Positions 1-8,825 of a stretch of DNA of 64,000 nucleotides are shown piece after piece; within the stretch, counting starts at the first letter, position 1; each line of letters opens with the position of its first letter. Source of the stretch: Candidatus Binataceae bacterium (GTDB lineage Bacteria > Desulfobacterota > Binatia > Binatales > Binataceae); NCBI GenBank assembly GCA_035650475.1, contig DASRHP010000009.1:362545-426544 (forward strand). Direction: 5' to 3'. Both the position numbers and the translations under genes were made by a program. The notes under the pieces are model-generated. The model made no database searches. It saw nothing but the letters and a program-made list of their open reading frames with translations, and was not told where the DNA came from.

Positions 1-358
1 CGATCTTCGGCAGATCGTCAACCGTGAACGGTGCCGGCGGGGCGAAGTCGTAGAAAAAGCCATCCTCGATCGTCGGGCCGATCGTCACCTGGGTGCCCGG
101 GTAGAGGCTCTGCACCGCCTGCGCCATCAGATGTGCGGTCGAGTGGCGCAGCACGTCGAGCCCCTCGGGGCTGTCGGCCCTGATCGGCTCGAGGACGGCA
201 TCCTCCTCCAGCGGGCGGCTCAAATCGACGACTTTGCCGTTGACCCGCACGGCGACGACGTCGCGCGCGCGGGCGCCGTTGAGAACCTCGCCGGCAGGGG
301 TGCCGCGCGGCACCCTGCGGCGCTCGCCGTCGAGTGTTACGTTGACCAGCGAACTCAT
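1..358 (-). CDS. thrS: Threonyl-tRNA synthetase, N-terminal part (runs off the left edge)
   Basis: Charges tRNA-Thr with threonine in the cytoplasm. Only the first 119 or so residues are in the window. They start at ATG 358-356 with [11 protein letters not shown] and give a TGS domain (about residues 1-62). The start of the second additional (editing) domain follows, with the [11 protein letters not shown] motif whose histidines line the editing site, then the [10 protein letters not shown] stretch. All of this is typical of bacterial ThrS. The aminoacylation and anticodon-binding domains lie beyond position 1. The gene points away from the neighbouring tRNA-Val gene, and 137 bases separate the two. 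Confidence 0.93.
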   Translation of the reverse strand, partial: MSSLVNVTLDGERRRVPRGTPAGEVLNGARARDVVAVRVNGKVVDLSRPLEEDAVLEPIRADSPEGLDVLRHSTAHLMAQAVQSLYPGTQVTIGPTIEDGFFYDFAPPAPFTVDDLPKI

Positions 359-495
359 TCTGTGGCGAAGGTCAGCATCGGCAGGGCGCGACTGAGCGGG
401 CGGAAGCCGGCGGCGCGAAGCTCGTCAGGAAGCGCGCGTGTCGCGCGCGCAGGAGGCGTTCAGCCATGCCGGCATTGTAGCGCAAGACAGGTTGG

Positions 496-567
496 TAGGC
501 ACGGGCGGGTTTGAACCGCCGACCCCTTCCGCGTCAAGGAAGTGCTCTCCCACTGAGCTACGTGCCT
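496..567 (-). tRNA. tRNA-Val (GAC anticodon)
   Basis: On the minus strand the sequence folds as a cloverleaf. The acceptor is AGGCACG with CGTGCCT, the D stem is GCTC/GAGC, and the anticodon stem is CTTCC/GGAAG around the loop TTGACGC (anticodon GAC). The T arm holds GGTTCAAACC. The discriminator base is A. CCA is not fully encoded (the next bases are CC then A). The flanks (359-495 and 568-695) show no gene. Confidence 0.95.
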
Positions 568-695
568 TCGTAACGATCCGCGGCCGCATGGCACCGCAGC
601 CTCGATCCGCTAACAAAATTCCCGCCCCGGAGCAACCGAGGCGCCGGCGCGGCGACCCGGGCTATCTGCTAAGCTTGCCCGCCAAACGGGACGCG

Positions 696-1763
696 ATGGA
701 TCGCGAACGGATCGCGCGCATTTTCTTCTTCGGCTTCCTCGCCGTGATGGGCTACGAGCTGTACCTGCTGCTCAGCCCGTTTCTGGCGCCCATCGCATGG
801 GCGATGCTGCTGGCCTTCATCGTGCACCCCGCGATGCCGGGGCTGTTGCGCGCCGTGCGCAGCCGCAGCGCCGCCGCGCTCCTGCTCACCCTGTTTTTGG
901 CACTCATCCTCGCCCTGCCCACCGCGTGGCTCTCCGGCAAGCTCGCGGTCGAGGCGTCCAAGGCGGTTTCGCTGCGCGATTTCATGCGTCAGGGAGTCGG
1001 ACCCGCCAGCGCACAGGCGCTGCCCGCGGGCTGGATGACGACGATAGAGGCGTGGCTGGAAAACCAGGGGTTGCACCTTGAAGATGCGCGGCGCTGGATG
1101 AGCGAGGGCAGCGCCTATCTCGCCAACTACTTCGCCGCCAACGCCGCAACCATCGCGCGCAACCTGCTCACCTTCATCATCGACCTTGGCATTATGCTCT
1201 TCAGCTTCTTCTACCTGCTGCGCGACGGTGAGGAGTACTACGAATTCGTGCGCGCGCTCACGCCGCTTAGCGAGGACGACAAGGCGATGGTGTTCGAGAC
1301 GCTGCGCACGATGCTTTCCTCGACGGTGCGCGGGCTGCTGCTGACCGCGCTGGTTGAGGGGATCCTGCTCGGCCTCGGGTACCTCGTCACCGGCATCCCC
1401 GACTGGCTGCTGCTGGGCGCGGCGTCGGGCGCGGCGGGGCTCCTGCCGGTCGGCGGCACGGCGCTGGTATGGGTGCCGGCGGCGATCTACCTGTGGGCGA
1501 CGACCGGATGGGGCTGGGCGATCGGGCTATTGATCTGGGGCGTGGTCGTGGTCGGCGTGATCGACAACATGCTCAAGCCGATGACGATCGGCCAGGACAG
1601 CGGACTGCCCGCGCTGGCGCTGTTCTTCGGGATCACCGGCGGGCTGGAAGTATACGGCCCGCTGGGAATTTTCGCCGGCCCCGCCGTGATCGCGATCTTC
1701 GCCGCGCTCATCCGCGTCTATCGGCGCAGCTACGGCGCGCCCCCGCCGCCGTCGCCGGTCTAG
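696..1763 (+). CDS. AI-2E/PerM family membrane permease
   Basis: A 355-residue polytopic inner-membrane protein of the AI-2E transporter (PerM, DUF20) family, whose members export small molecules or act in ion antiport. Substrate cannot be told from sequence. Visible: paired hydrophobic segments at about residues 8-45, a long pair at 60-85, a soluble middle region, and a C-terminal block with the conserved stretch GLLPVGGTALVW, then IDNMLKPMTIG and the glycine-rich IFAGPAVIAIF ending. Length is normal for the family. The frame is open upstream to 438, but that would run antisense through the tRNA-Val gene, so the ATG at 696 (MDRERIARIFF) is preferred. Confidence 0.85.
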   Translation: MDRERIARIFFFGFLAVMGYELYLLLSPFLAPIAWAMLLAFIVHPAMPGLLRAVRSRSAAALLLTLFLALILALPTAWLSGKLAVEASKAVSLRDFMRQGVGPASAQALPAGWMTTIEAWLENQGLHLEDARRWMSEGSAYLANYFAANAATIARNLLTFIIDLGIMLFSFFYLLRDGEEYYEFVRALTPLSEDDKAMVFETLRTMLSSTVRGLLLTALVEGILLGLGYLVTGIPDWLLLGAASGAAGLLPVGGTALVWVPAAIYLWATTGWGWAIGLLIWGVVVVGVIDNMLKPMTIGQDSGLPALALFFGITGGLEVYGPLGIFAGPAVIAIFAALIRVYRRSYGAPPPPSPV

Positions 1764-1855
1764 CGCCTGTCGCCACCGCGGCCGCCGTCCGGCGCCCCCG
1801 GCCTTGGCGGATGGCGCAGGGGCGGCGCGCGACGCTAGATTAGACTGCGGACCCG

Positions 1856-3190
1856 ATGAGCGCGGTCAAGGAACAGAAGGCGATTGCGATAATCGCGCGG
1901 CTGCGCGAGCGCGGCTTCAACGCCTACCTCGCCGGCGGATGCGTGCGCGACCGCGTGCTCGGCGTGCCCGCGCAGGACTACGACATCGCCACCGACGCGC
2001 GCCCCGAAGTCGTGCAGGAGCTGTTCGACAACACGGTCGCGGTGGGCGCGCGCTTCGGCGTGATCATGGTGGTGGACGGCGACGACAGCTTCGAGGTCGC
2101 CACTTTCCGCGCCGACCTGCCTTATCTGGACGGCCGCCGCCCCTCGGCGGTGCGCTTCGGCGTGATCGAGGAGGACGCCCGCCGGCGCGACTTCACGATC
2201 GGCGGGATGTATTACGACCCGATCGAGGAGCGCGTGATCGACCTGGTCGGCGGGATGCGCGACCTGCGGGCGGGAGTGATCCGCGCGATCGGTGACCCTG
2301 CCGAACGCTTCGCCGAGGACCATCTGCGCGTCCTGCGCGGCGTGCGCTTCGCCGCGCGCTTGGGCTTCGAGATCGAACCCGCGACATGGCGCGCGATGCG
2401 CCGGGCAGCGCCCAAGGTCGCCGGTATCGCGGCCGAACGCGTCGGCGAGGAGTTTGTCATGATCATGACCGGCGGCCATGCCGCGCGCGGGCTCGACCTG
2501 CTGCGCGACAGCGGCCTGCTCGAGGTCGTGATGCCCGAGATCCTGCCGATGATCGGATGCGCGCAGCCCGAGAATTTCCATCCCGAAGGCGACGTTTACC
2601 GCCATACGCGGTTGGCGCTCTCGATGCTCGAGCCGGGATGCAGCGAGACGCTGGCCTTCGGCGTGCTGCTGCACGACGTCGCCAAGCCGCAGACCCGCGC
2701 CGAGGCCAACGGCAAGGTCACGTTCTACGGCCATACCGAACAGGGGGCCGAAACCGCGGCCGGCATTATGCGCCGCATGCGCCGCTCGCGCTTCGTCCAG
2801 GAGCGGGTCGCCTATCTCGTGCGCAACCATCTGCGGCTGTGCATGGCGCCGCGGATGCGCCCGTCGACGCTCAAGCGGATGCTCGCCGAGGACGGCTTCG
2901 GCGAGCTGCTCGAACTCGCGCGCCTCGACGCGCTCGCCTCCAGCTCCTACCTGGGCTTCTATCACTTCTGCGCCCGCGCGCTCGCCGAGCTGGGCCACGA
3001 GGAGATCCGGCCGCCGCGCCTGGTCAGCGGCGACGACCTGATTGCGATGGGCTTCGCGCCCGGCCCGCAATTCAAGACCATCCTCAAGGACGTCGAGGAT
3101 CAGCAGCTCGACGGCGCGCTCGGCTCGCGCGACGAGGCGCTCGACTACGTGCGCCAGCGCTACGGCGCGACCGCCCGGCAGGCCGACTGA
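1856..3190 (+). CDS. cca: CCA tRNA nucleotidyltransferase / poly(A) polymerase family
   Basis: Class II nucleotidyltransferase of 444 residues that adds CCA, or A residues, to RNA 3' ends. The head domain shows LAGGCVRDRVLG and the catalytic pair in QDYDIATDA (about residues 38-45). RRRDFTIGGMYYDP and the helical neck motif ERFAEDHLRVLRGVRFAARL follow. An HD-type phosphohydrolase motif, LLHDVAKP, sits near residue 272, as in bacterial CCA enzymes with a C-terminal HD domain. Sequence alone does not separate CCA-adding enzyme from PcnB. The tRNA-Val nearby lacks a fully encoded CCA, so a CCA-adding activity would be needed. The ABC ATPase follows almost at once. Confidence 0.87.
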   Translation: MSAVKEQKAIAIIARLRERGFNAYLAGGCVRDRVLGVPAQDYDIATDARPEVVQELFDNTVAVGARFGVIMVVDGDDSFEVATFRADLPYLDGRRPSAVRFGVIEEDARRRDFTIGGMYYDPIEERVIDLVGGMRDLRAGVIRAIGDPAERFAEDHLRVLRGVRFAARLGFEIEPATWRAMRRAAPKVAGIAAERVGEEFVMIMTGGHAARGLDLLRDSGLLEVVMPEILPMIGCAQPENFHPEGDVYRHTRLALSMLEPGCSETLAFGVLLHDVAKPQTRAEANGKVTFYGHTEQGAETAAGIMRRMRRSRFVQERVAYLVRNHLRLCMAPRMRPSTLKRMLAEDGFGELLELARLDALASSSYLGFYHFCARALAELGHEEIRPPRLVSGDDLIAMGFAPGPQFKTILKDVEDQQLDGALGSRDEALDYVRQRYGATARQAD

Positions 3191-3204
3191 GTGCGAGCTT
3201 AAGG

Positions 3205-4707
3205 GTGCTTGTCGCCCGCAACATCACGCGCCGCTTCGGCCGCCTCGTCGCGCTCGACGCGGTGGACTTCGACGCCCGTCCGGGCGAAATCCACGCGCTG
3301 CTTGGCGAAAACGGCGCCGGCAAGACCACCCTGATGAACATCCTGGCCGGCCGCTTGCGCCCCGACGGCGGTTCGGTCGAACTCTTCGGCCGCCCGCTGC
3401 GCGCGGGTTCGCCCGCCGCGGCGCTCGCCGCCGGCGTCGCCGCGGTGCATCAGAGCCCGATGCTGTTCGAGCGGATGACTTGGGAGGAGAACCTCGCGCT
3501 CGGCGGCTTCGACGCGGCCGGCGCGCGCCTCAATCTGGAGAAGGTCGCCGGACGCGCGGGCGAATTGGCCGCGCGGCTCGGCTTTGCGCTGCCCGAGCCC
3601 GGCGCGCGGATCGAAGGGCGCACGATGACCGAGCGGGTGCGGCTGGAAGTTCTGCGCGCGCTGAGCTTCGCGCCGCGCGTGCTCATCCTGGACGAACCCA
3701 CCGGCCTGCTTGCGCCGGGCGAGCTGGCGGCCTTCCTCGAGATGCTGCGCCGGCTGCGCGGCGAAGGCCGAATCGTAATCCTGGTCACCCACAAGCTCGC
3801 CGAAGCGCTCGCGGTAGCGGACCGCATTACCGTCCTGCGCCGCGGACGCGTCAGCGCGCGGCGCGCCGCTGGCGAGGTTACGGAAACCGAGCTTGCGCGT
3901 TTGATGATCGGTGAGCTTGGCGCTGCGGACGACTCCGCCCGGCATCCCGGCGCGCCCGGCGCCGCGGCGCTCGTACTCGAAGCTCTGGTCGTTGAGCGGG
4001 ACGGGCGTCGCGCACTCGACGGTGTGAGCCTCGCCGTCAACGCGGGCGAGATCGTCGGAATCGCGGGCGTTGACGGCAACGGCCAGAGCGAATTGGTCGA
4101 GGCGCTGGCCGGGACGCGCCGCGCCGCTGCTGGACGGATCCAGGTCAGCGCCGGCGCGTCCGCCGAGACGGATGGGACCGACAATGCGGGCGCCACCGCG
4201 CTGGCGGTGATCCCGGAGAATCGCGATCTCGACGGGCTTATCCTCGACATGACGCTGTGGGAGAACCTGCTGCTCGCGCCGGCGCTGATGAAACGGGCGG
4301 CGCGAGGCGCGGGATGGCTGAGCGCAACACGCGCGGTTGAGCTGTGCGCGGCGCTGCTCGCGCGCTTCCGGATCCGCGCCGCCGGTCCGGACGCGTGCGC
4401 AAGGGAGCTCTCCGGCGGCAATCGTCAGCGGCTGTGCGTCGCGCGCGCACTGGAGAGCCGCCCGCGCGTGCTGGTCGCGCACAACGTGACGCGCGGCCTT
4501 GATCTCCGCGCCACCGCCGAGGTCCATCGGATGCTGGCCGATTTCGCGGCCGCCGGCGGCGCGGTGCTGCTCATTTCGAGCGACCTTGACGAGTTGCTTT
4601 CACGATGCGGCCGGCTGGCCGTAATCAGCCGCGGGCGTCTGCGCCCGCTCGGCGCGGCCGAGCGCGATCCCGTCCGGTTGGGCCTGCTGATGGCCGGCGC
4701 GTGGTAG
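3205..4707 (+). CDS. Double ABC ATPase of the simple-sugar/nucleoside importer type
   Basis: A 500-residue protein with two tandem ABC ATPase domains, the layout of RbsA, XylG and NupO-type ATPases that energise sugar or nucleoside import. Domain 1 has Walker A GENGAGKTT (near residue 35), Walker B LILDEPTGLL and H-loop LVTHK, but its signature is degenerate (TMTERVRLEVLRA, no LSGG). Domain 2 has the degenerate Walker A GVDGNGQSEL usual for this family and an intact LSGGNRQRL. GTG at 3205 is taken as start because homology begins there, 14 bases after the CCA gene stops. The permeases and BMP-type binding protein normally encoded next door are absent. Confidence 0.85.
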   Translation: MLVARNITRRFGRLVALDAVDFDARPGEIHALLGENGAGKTTLMNILAGRLRPDGGSVELFGRPLRAGSPAAALAAGVAAVHQSPMLFERMTWEENLALGGFDAAGARLNLEKVAGRAGELAARLGFALPEPGARIEGRTMTERVRLEVLRALSFAPRVLILDEPTGLLAPGELAAFLEMLRRLRGEGRIVILVTHKLAEALAVADRITVLRRGRVSARRAAGEVTETELARLMIGELGAADDSARHPGAPGAAALVLEALVVERDGRRALDGVSLAVNAGEIVGIAGVDGNGQSELVEALAGTRRAAAGRIQVSAGASAETDGTDNAGATALAVIPENRDLDGLILDMTLWENLLLAPALMKRAARGAGWLSATRAVELCAALLARFRIRAAGPDACARELSGGNRQRLCVARALESRPRVLVAHNVTRGLDLRATAEVHRMLADFAAAGGAVLLISSDLDELLSRCGRLAVISRGRLRPLGAAERDPVRLGLLMAGAW

Positions 4708-4795
4708 GAGTCCGGCAGGGCGCGCAACGCGCTTATTGGCGAAGCGGTCAAGGAATAAGTCGACCGCCGTCGCCGGCGTACCTGGGCGGCTGCCG

Positions 4796-5725
4796 TCATG
4801 AACTTCCGCGGGATACGTGGAAGCGTGCGTGGTGTTGAAGCTCAACCCCAGTCTCGCGTCGATTAGGGCCGGTGATGGACGCCTTCTTCGGCGCGGTCCA
4901 TGAGCTCGCGTTCGATCGCGCTGCCGCCCAAAGGACCGCGCGGCTTCGCGCGTCGATCGGCGCGTATGACGCTTTATCGCCGGCGTTGCGCTTGCCCACG
5001 AACTGATTCTGGTGACGTCGAACGTGCGCGAGTTCAGCCGGCTGACCGAGTTGCGCGTCGAGAACTGGCGGGAGTAGCCGGCGCCAACGCAGCAAGCGCA
5101 TCGGGCGTCCGCCATCCTGGCCCACGCGCCTGGCGCGCCCGGGCTCGAGAAACCATCCGCCGAGCGACCCGCACGCGGCGATTGCCGCCAGGCCGAAGAG
5201 CATCAAGGTTACCGGGATTTGGTCAGTTGTCGGCCAGCCACTGCCGCCAGGGTCTGGGGGCTCGGAGGCGAAATCGGAGCCGCTCGGAACGAGCGGACCG
5301 TTCGAACTGTTAGCGGCGGCGTTGCCGCCGGCAGGGCTGAAAAAGGCCTGCGCCGGGCGCCGGGGCGCGCGCGCGTTGAGGCGCGCGTCGGCCGAACATA
5401 CGCAGACGGCGTAATGGTAAAGCAGGAGCTTGAATTGGGTTGCCGGGGACGTGACATCGGCGCTCCGGTACATCCGAATCATGTTGTCGCGCTGTTCGTC
5501 GCAGCCCGCGGCGGTTGCGGCTGAATCCATCTCGAGCCACCGGCTGAGCGGCGCTTGAAGCTGGAGCGCGCCGGGCGGATCGCCGGCAGTAAACGGCGGC
5601 GCCATCAGGTACCAGGCCGCGCCGCGGGAACTTGCCTTGGCCGTGGCAGCCAAAGCGACACAGGCAAAACACCCGGCAGTGAGTAAACCAACGAGCAAGC
5701 CGGCGGACTTCTTTACGCTTGACAT
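4796..5725 (-). CDS. Exported protein of unknown function with C-terminal membrane segment and odd tail
   Basis: Starts at ATG 5725 behind a strong ribosome-binding site (AGGGGAG, 7 bases upstream). Residues 1-35 form a signal peptide (MSSVKKSAGLLVGLL, then ALA-type cleavage region). The body carries AAWYLMAPPF, PLSRWLEMDSAATAAGC and several cysteines. The WYLM-PP plus SRW pattern recalls small exported proteins common in uncultivated soil bacteria, but no function is known to me. A hydrophobic helix near residues 170-190 (VTLMLFGLAAIAACG) is followed by arginines, like a membrane anchor. The last hundred or so codons (about 4796-5140) look like chance reading, being antisense to the vapC relic, so the original stop was probably lost. 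It is divergent from the TPR regulator. Confidence 0.6.
   Translation of the reverse strand: MSSVKKSAGLLVGLLTAGCFACVALAATAKASSRGAAWYLMAPPFTAGDPPGALQLQAPLSRWLEMDSAATAAGCDEQRDNMIRMYRSADVTSPATQFKLLLYHYAVCVCSADARLNARAPRRPAQAFFSPAGGNAAANSSNGPLVPSGSDFASEPPDPGGSGWPTTDQIPVTLMLFGLAAIAACGSLGGWFLEPGRARRVGQDGGRPMRLLRWRRLLPPVLDAQLGQPAELAHVRRHQNQFVGKRNAGDKASYAPIDARSRAVLWAAARSNASSWTAPKKASITGPNRRETGVELQHHARFHVSRGSS
4875..5077 (+). pseudogene. Remnant of a VapC-type PIN-domain toxin gene
   Basis: Frame one from 4875 reads DAFFGAVHELAFDRAAAQ...RASIGAYDAL. After a one-base loss near 4971-4976 the next frame reads IAGVALAHELILVTSNVREF, then SRLTELRVENWRE and stop TAG at 5075-5077. This is the C-terminal half of a VapC/PIN RNase: acidic PYD-like motif, LVTSNVREF and VENW ending. 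Some residues before IGAYD also seem deleted. No N-terminal half (MLDTN motif) and no VapB antitoxin is visible upstream in 4708-4874, so the module is dead. The strand of decay overlaps the tail of the opposite-strand exported protein. Confidence 0.7.
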
Positions 5726-5873
5726 CGAAAATACTCCCCTGGCGCTTGGCGACGCGCGATTTTTCACGCGGCCGACGATTTGATCGACCTTGCCTGCCTT
5801 CGGACACAGGAGTAGCGAGGGTGAGGGCGGAAGTCGCAAGAAAATTCCGAGATTTGTGCAAGATTTCTCGGCG

Positions 5874-8825
5874 ATGAAAGCGGAGCAAAGCTTTTTCGGC
5901 TCCTTTGAATTGGATTCCGCTAATGCATGTCTGCGGCAGGGCGAGCGCGCGATCTTCCTCACGCCCAAGGCCTTCGCGATGCTCCGATACCTGGTGGAGC
6001 ACCCTGGCCAGCTCGTGACCAAGGACGATCTCTGGCGCGCCGTCTGGCCTGGGGTCACAGTGACCGACGCCGCACTCACGGTGTGCATGAGCGAAATCCG
6101 CAAGGCCCTCGGCGACGAGGCGAAGGCTCCGCGCTTCGTTCAGACCGTGCATCGGCGCGGTTATCGGTTCATCGCTCCCGTCGGCAGCCGGCCGGTGTCA
6201 GGCTGGGCGCCCAACGTCGGGAATCAAGATCACGCAGTATTTTCGGGCCCTCGGTCCCGTGCGGGCGGCTTCGTCGGGCGGGAACCCGAGTTGGCGCGGT
6301 TGCGCGAATGGCTGGAGAAAGCGCTGGCCGGCAAGCGTCAAATCGTCTTTGTCACCGGCGAGCCGGGAATCGGCAAGACGACCCTGGTAAACGAGTTTCT
6401 GCACAAGGTTGCGGGCCGCGCGAGCCTGCGGATCGGGCGTGGGCAGTGCATCGGGCACTACGGCATCGGCGAGGCCTATCTGCCGGTGCTGGAGGCGCTT
6501 GGGCGGCTGTGTCGGCAGCCGCACGGGGAACGCCTGATTGAGCTCCTCGACCGGCACGCGCCGACGTGGCTGGCGCAGATGCCGGCGCTCCTCGATGCCG
6601 GCGAATTAGAAGCGCTGCACAGAAAGGTCGCGGGCGCCACCCGTGAACGGATGCTGCGCGAGCTGGCCGAAGCAATCGAGGTAATCACCGCCGAAGTTCC
6701 GCTCGTATTGATCCTCGAAGACCTGCACTGGAGTGACTACTCGACGCTTGACTGGCTCGCGTGTCTGGCGCGCCGCGAGGAACCGGCAAGGCTGTTGGTA
6801 TTGGGCACCTACCGGCCGGTGGAACTGGCCGTGCGGGAGCACCCGCTCAATGTGCTCAAACAGGAGCTTCGGGAACACGGCCTATGCGAAGAACTCTCGC
6901 TGACGCTGCTGAGCGAAGGGGCGGTGGTTGAGTATCTGGCGGCCCGCTTCGCATCGCTTTCCCGCGAGTCACTCGGCAAGCTGGCGCGCGCAATCCATCG
7001 GCGCACGGATGGCAATCCGTTTTTCATGGTCAATATAGTCCACTATCTAATCGCGCAAGAACTGATAGTCGAGACCGGCGGGCGATGGAGGATGCGAAGC
7101 GACCTGCAGAAGGCGGAACAGGATATACCCGAAGGCCTCATGCAGATGATTATGCGGCAGGCCGAGCGACTGGATTTCCGTGAACGCCGGTTACTCGAGG
7201 CGGCAAGCGCCGCGGGGGCAGAGTTTTCGGTTGCGGCCGTCGCGGCAGGCCTGGAAATGGCAGTGGCAGAAGTCGAAGGGTGGTGCCAGGCGCTGGCGAG
7301 GCAGGGACAATTCCTGCGCACAGCCGGAATCGGCGAATGGCCCGACGGCACGGTTGCGGCGCGTTACGCATTCATCCATGCGCTCTATCAGGACGTCCTC
7401 TATCAGGCAACGGCGGCCACCCGGCGCATCGATCTGCATCGCCGGATCGCTCGACGCGAAGAGGCCGGCTACGGCGCTCGCGCAGTCGAGATCGCGGCGC
7501 CGCTTGCCGTCCACTTTGAACGCGCCCGCGATTACTCGGCTGCTATTAGGTATTACCGGCTTGCCGGAGAGAATGCCGCCCGCGTATCCGCTCATCAGGA
7601 GGCGATCCAGGATTTCCTCGCCGCGCTGGATCTGCTGGCCCGCATGCTGCCGGATAACGCCGAGCGCAGCTCGCAGGAATTGGCCCTCCAGCTTGCCCTT
7701 GGTTCCGCTCTAAACGCCATAAAAGGATGGGCCGCGCCGGAGGTCGAGCGGGCCTACGCCCGCGCACAAGAGCTCTGCAAGCGGCTGGGCGAGCCGCCGG
7801 AGGGTTTCCCCGTCCTTCATGGACTCTGGTCGCTACATTACGTGCGAGGCGAGTTACCGACAGCCTATCGGTTCGCCGAGCAGCTTCTGTGCCGCGCGCG
7901 GACCGCGCACGATCAGACGTTGTTGCTGTTCGCTCACGGCGCTCTGGGAGATACCTCGTTCTCGATGGGAGAATGTCTCCTCGCCCGCAAGCAGCTTGAA
8001 ACCGCATTCGCTCTGTACAATCGTGAGCGGCCGATGGCGATCGGTCATGATCCGGGGGTGAACTGCCTGTCGTACCTGGCGTTGACCCTGTGGACCCTGG
8101 GCTACCCGGACCAGGCGCTCGGGAGAGCCGATGAAGCGCTCGCGCTGGCCCACACGCTATCCCATCCGCCGAGCCTGGCATTTGCCGAGGGTGTCGTTGG
8201 ATATTTCCGACAGTATCGGCGAGAGGCAGCCGCCGCCCAGAAGATTGCCGAGCATCTGATTGCATTCTCCGTCGAGCACGGGTTTGCCCACTGGCTGGCT
8301 CAGGCAACGATTACACGAGGCTGGGCGATCGCAGAACAAGGGCACAGCGAAGAGGGGATTGCACAGATACAGAAGGGACTGGCTGCATGGCGCGCGATCG
8401 GAGTCGAGTTTCTGCGCCCGCACGCTCTTTGCCTGCTGGCCGAGGCCTATGCACAGGCGGGCCGGCCGGACGACGGCCTGTGCGCGCTCACCGAGGCGCT
8501 GGCCGCCGCGGACAAGCACGGAATCCGTCACTACGAGGCTGAAGCATCTCGGCTTAAGGGCGAACTGCTGCTCAGGCAGGGTCGTTCCAGTGCCTCGCAG
8601 GCGCATGCCTGCTTTCAACACGCGATCGAGATCGCGCGCAAGCAGAACGCCAAGTCACTCGAACTGCGCGCCACCCTCAGCCTTGCGCATCTGCTCGAAA
8701 ACCAGAACAAACGTGCCGAGGCGCGCGCGATGCTTGCCGCTGTCTATCGTTGGTTCACCGAGGGCTTCGGCACCGCCGATCTCAGGGACACCGCGGCGTT
8801 GCTCGGGCGGCTCGCTAGTGCCTGA
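5874..8825 (+). CDS. Winged-helix / AAA-type ATPase / TPR transcriptional regulator
   Basis: A 983-residue multidomain regulator. Residues 1-100 form an OmpR/CadC-type winged helix (LTPKAFAMLRYLVEHPGQLV, then HRRGYRFIAPV). A STAND-like ATPase follows with Walker A GEPGIGKTTL near residue 165 and Walker B VLILEDLHWSD. The C-terminal half is helical with TPR-like repeats (for example the region from YYRLAGENAA to the end, residues about 560-975). This plan is shared by predicted-ATPase regulators of the MalT/CadC-like group, where ligand binding by repeats controls DNA binding. ATG 5874 is chosen because the winged helix starts there; the frame is open to 5790. The 3' end overlaps the convergent lipoprotein gene by 11 bases. 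Confidence 0.85.
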   Translation: MKAEQSFFGSFELDSANACLRQGERAIFLTPKAFAMLRYLVEHPGQLVTKDDLWRAVWPGVTVTDAALTVCMSEIRKALGDEAKAPRFVQTVHRRGYRFIAPVGSRPVSGWAPNVGNQDHAVFSGPRSRAGGFVGREPELARLREWLEKALAGKRQIVFVTGEPGIGKTTLVNEFLHKVAGRASLRIGRGQCIGHYGIGEAYLPVLEALGRLCRQPHGERLIELLDRHAPTWLAQMPALLDAGELEALHRKVAGATRERMLRELAEAIEVITAEVPLVLILEDLHWSDYSTLDWLACLARREEPARLLVLGTYRPVELAVREHPLNVLKQELREHGLCEELSLTLLSEGAVVEYLAARFASLSRESLGKLARAIHRRTDGNPFFMVNIVHYLIAQELIVETGGRWRMRSDLQKAEQDIPEGLMQMIMRQAERLDFRERRLLEAASAAGAEFSVAAVAAGLEMAVAEVEGWCQALARQGQFLRTAGIGEWPDGTVAARYAFIHALYQDVLYQATAATRRIDLHRRIARREEAGYGARAVEIAAPLAVHFERARDYSAAIRYYRLAGENAARVSAHQEAIQDFLAALDLLARMLPDNAERSSQELALQLALGSALNAIKGWAAPEVERAYARAQELCKRLGEPPEGFPVLHGLWSLHYVRGELPTAYRFAEQLLCRARTAHDQTLLLFAHGALGDTSFSMGECLLARKQLETAFALYNRERPMAIGHDPGVNCLSYLALTLWTLGYPDQALGRADEALALAHTLSHPPSLAFAEGVVGYFRQYRREAAAAQKIAEHLIAFSVEHGFAHWLAQATITRGWAIAEQGHSEEGIAQIQKGLAAWRAIGVEFLRPHALCLLAEAYAQAGRPDDGLCALTEALAAADKHGIRHYEAEASRLKGELLLRQGRSSASQAHACFQHAIEIARKQNAKSLELRATLSLAHLLENQNKRAEARAMLAAVYRWFTEGFGTADLRDTAALLGRLASA

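Noticed and set aside
438..695. N-terminal extension of the permease from 438
   Set aside because: It would be translated from the antisense of the tRNA-Val gene and has no membrane-protein features.
1835..3070. A minus-strand open frame of 411 residues
   Set aside because: Antisense to the CCA-adding enzyme, which carries every family motif.
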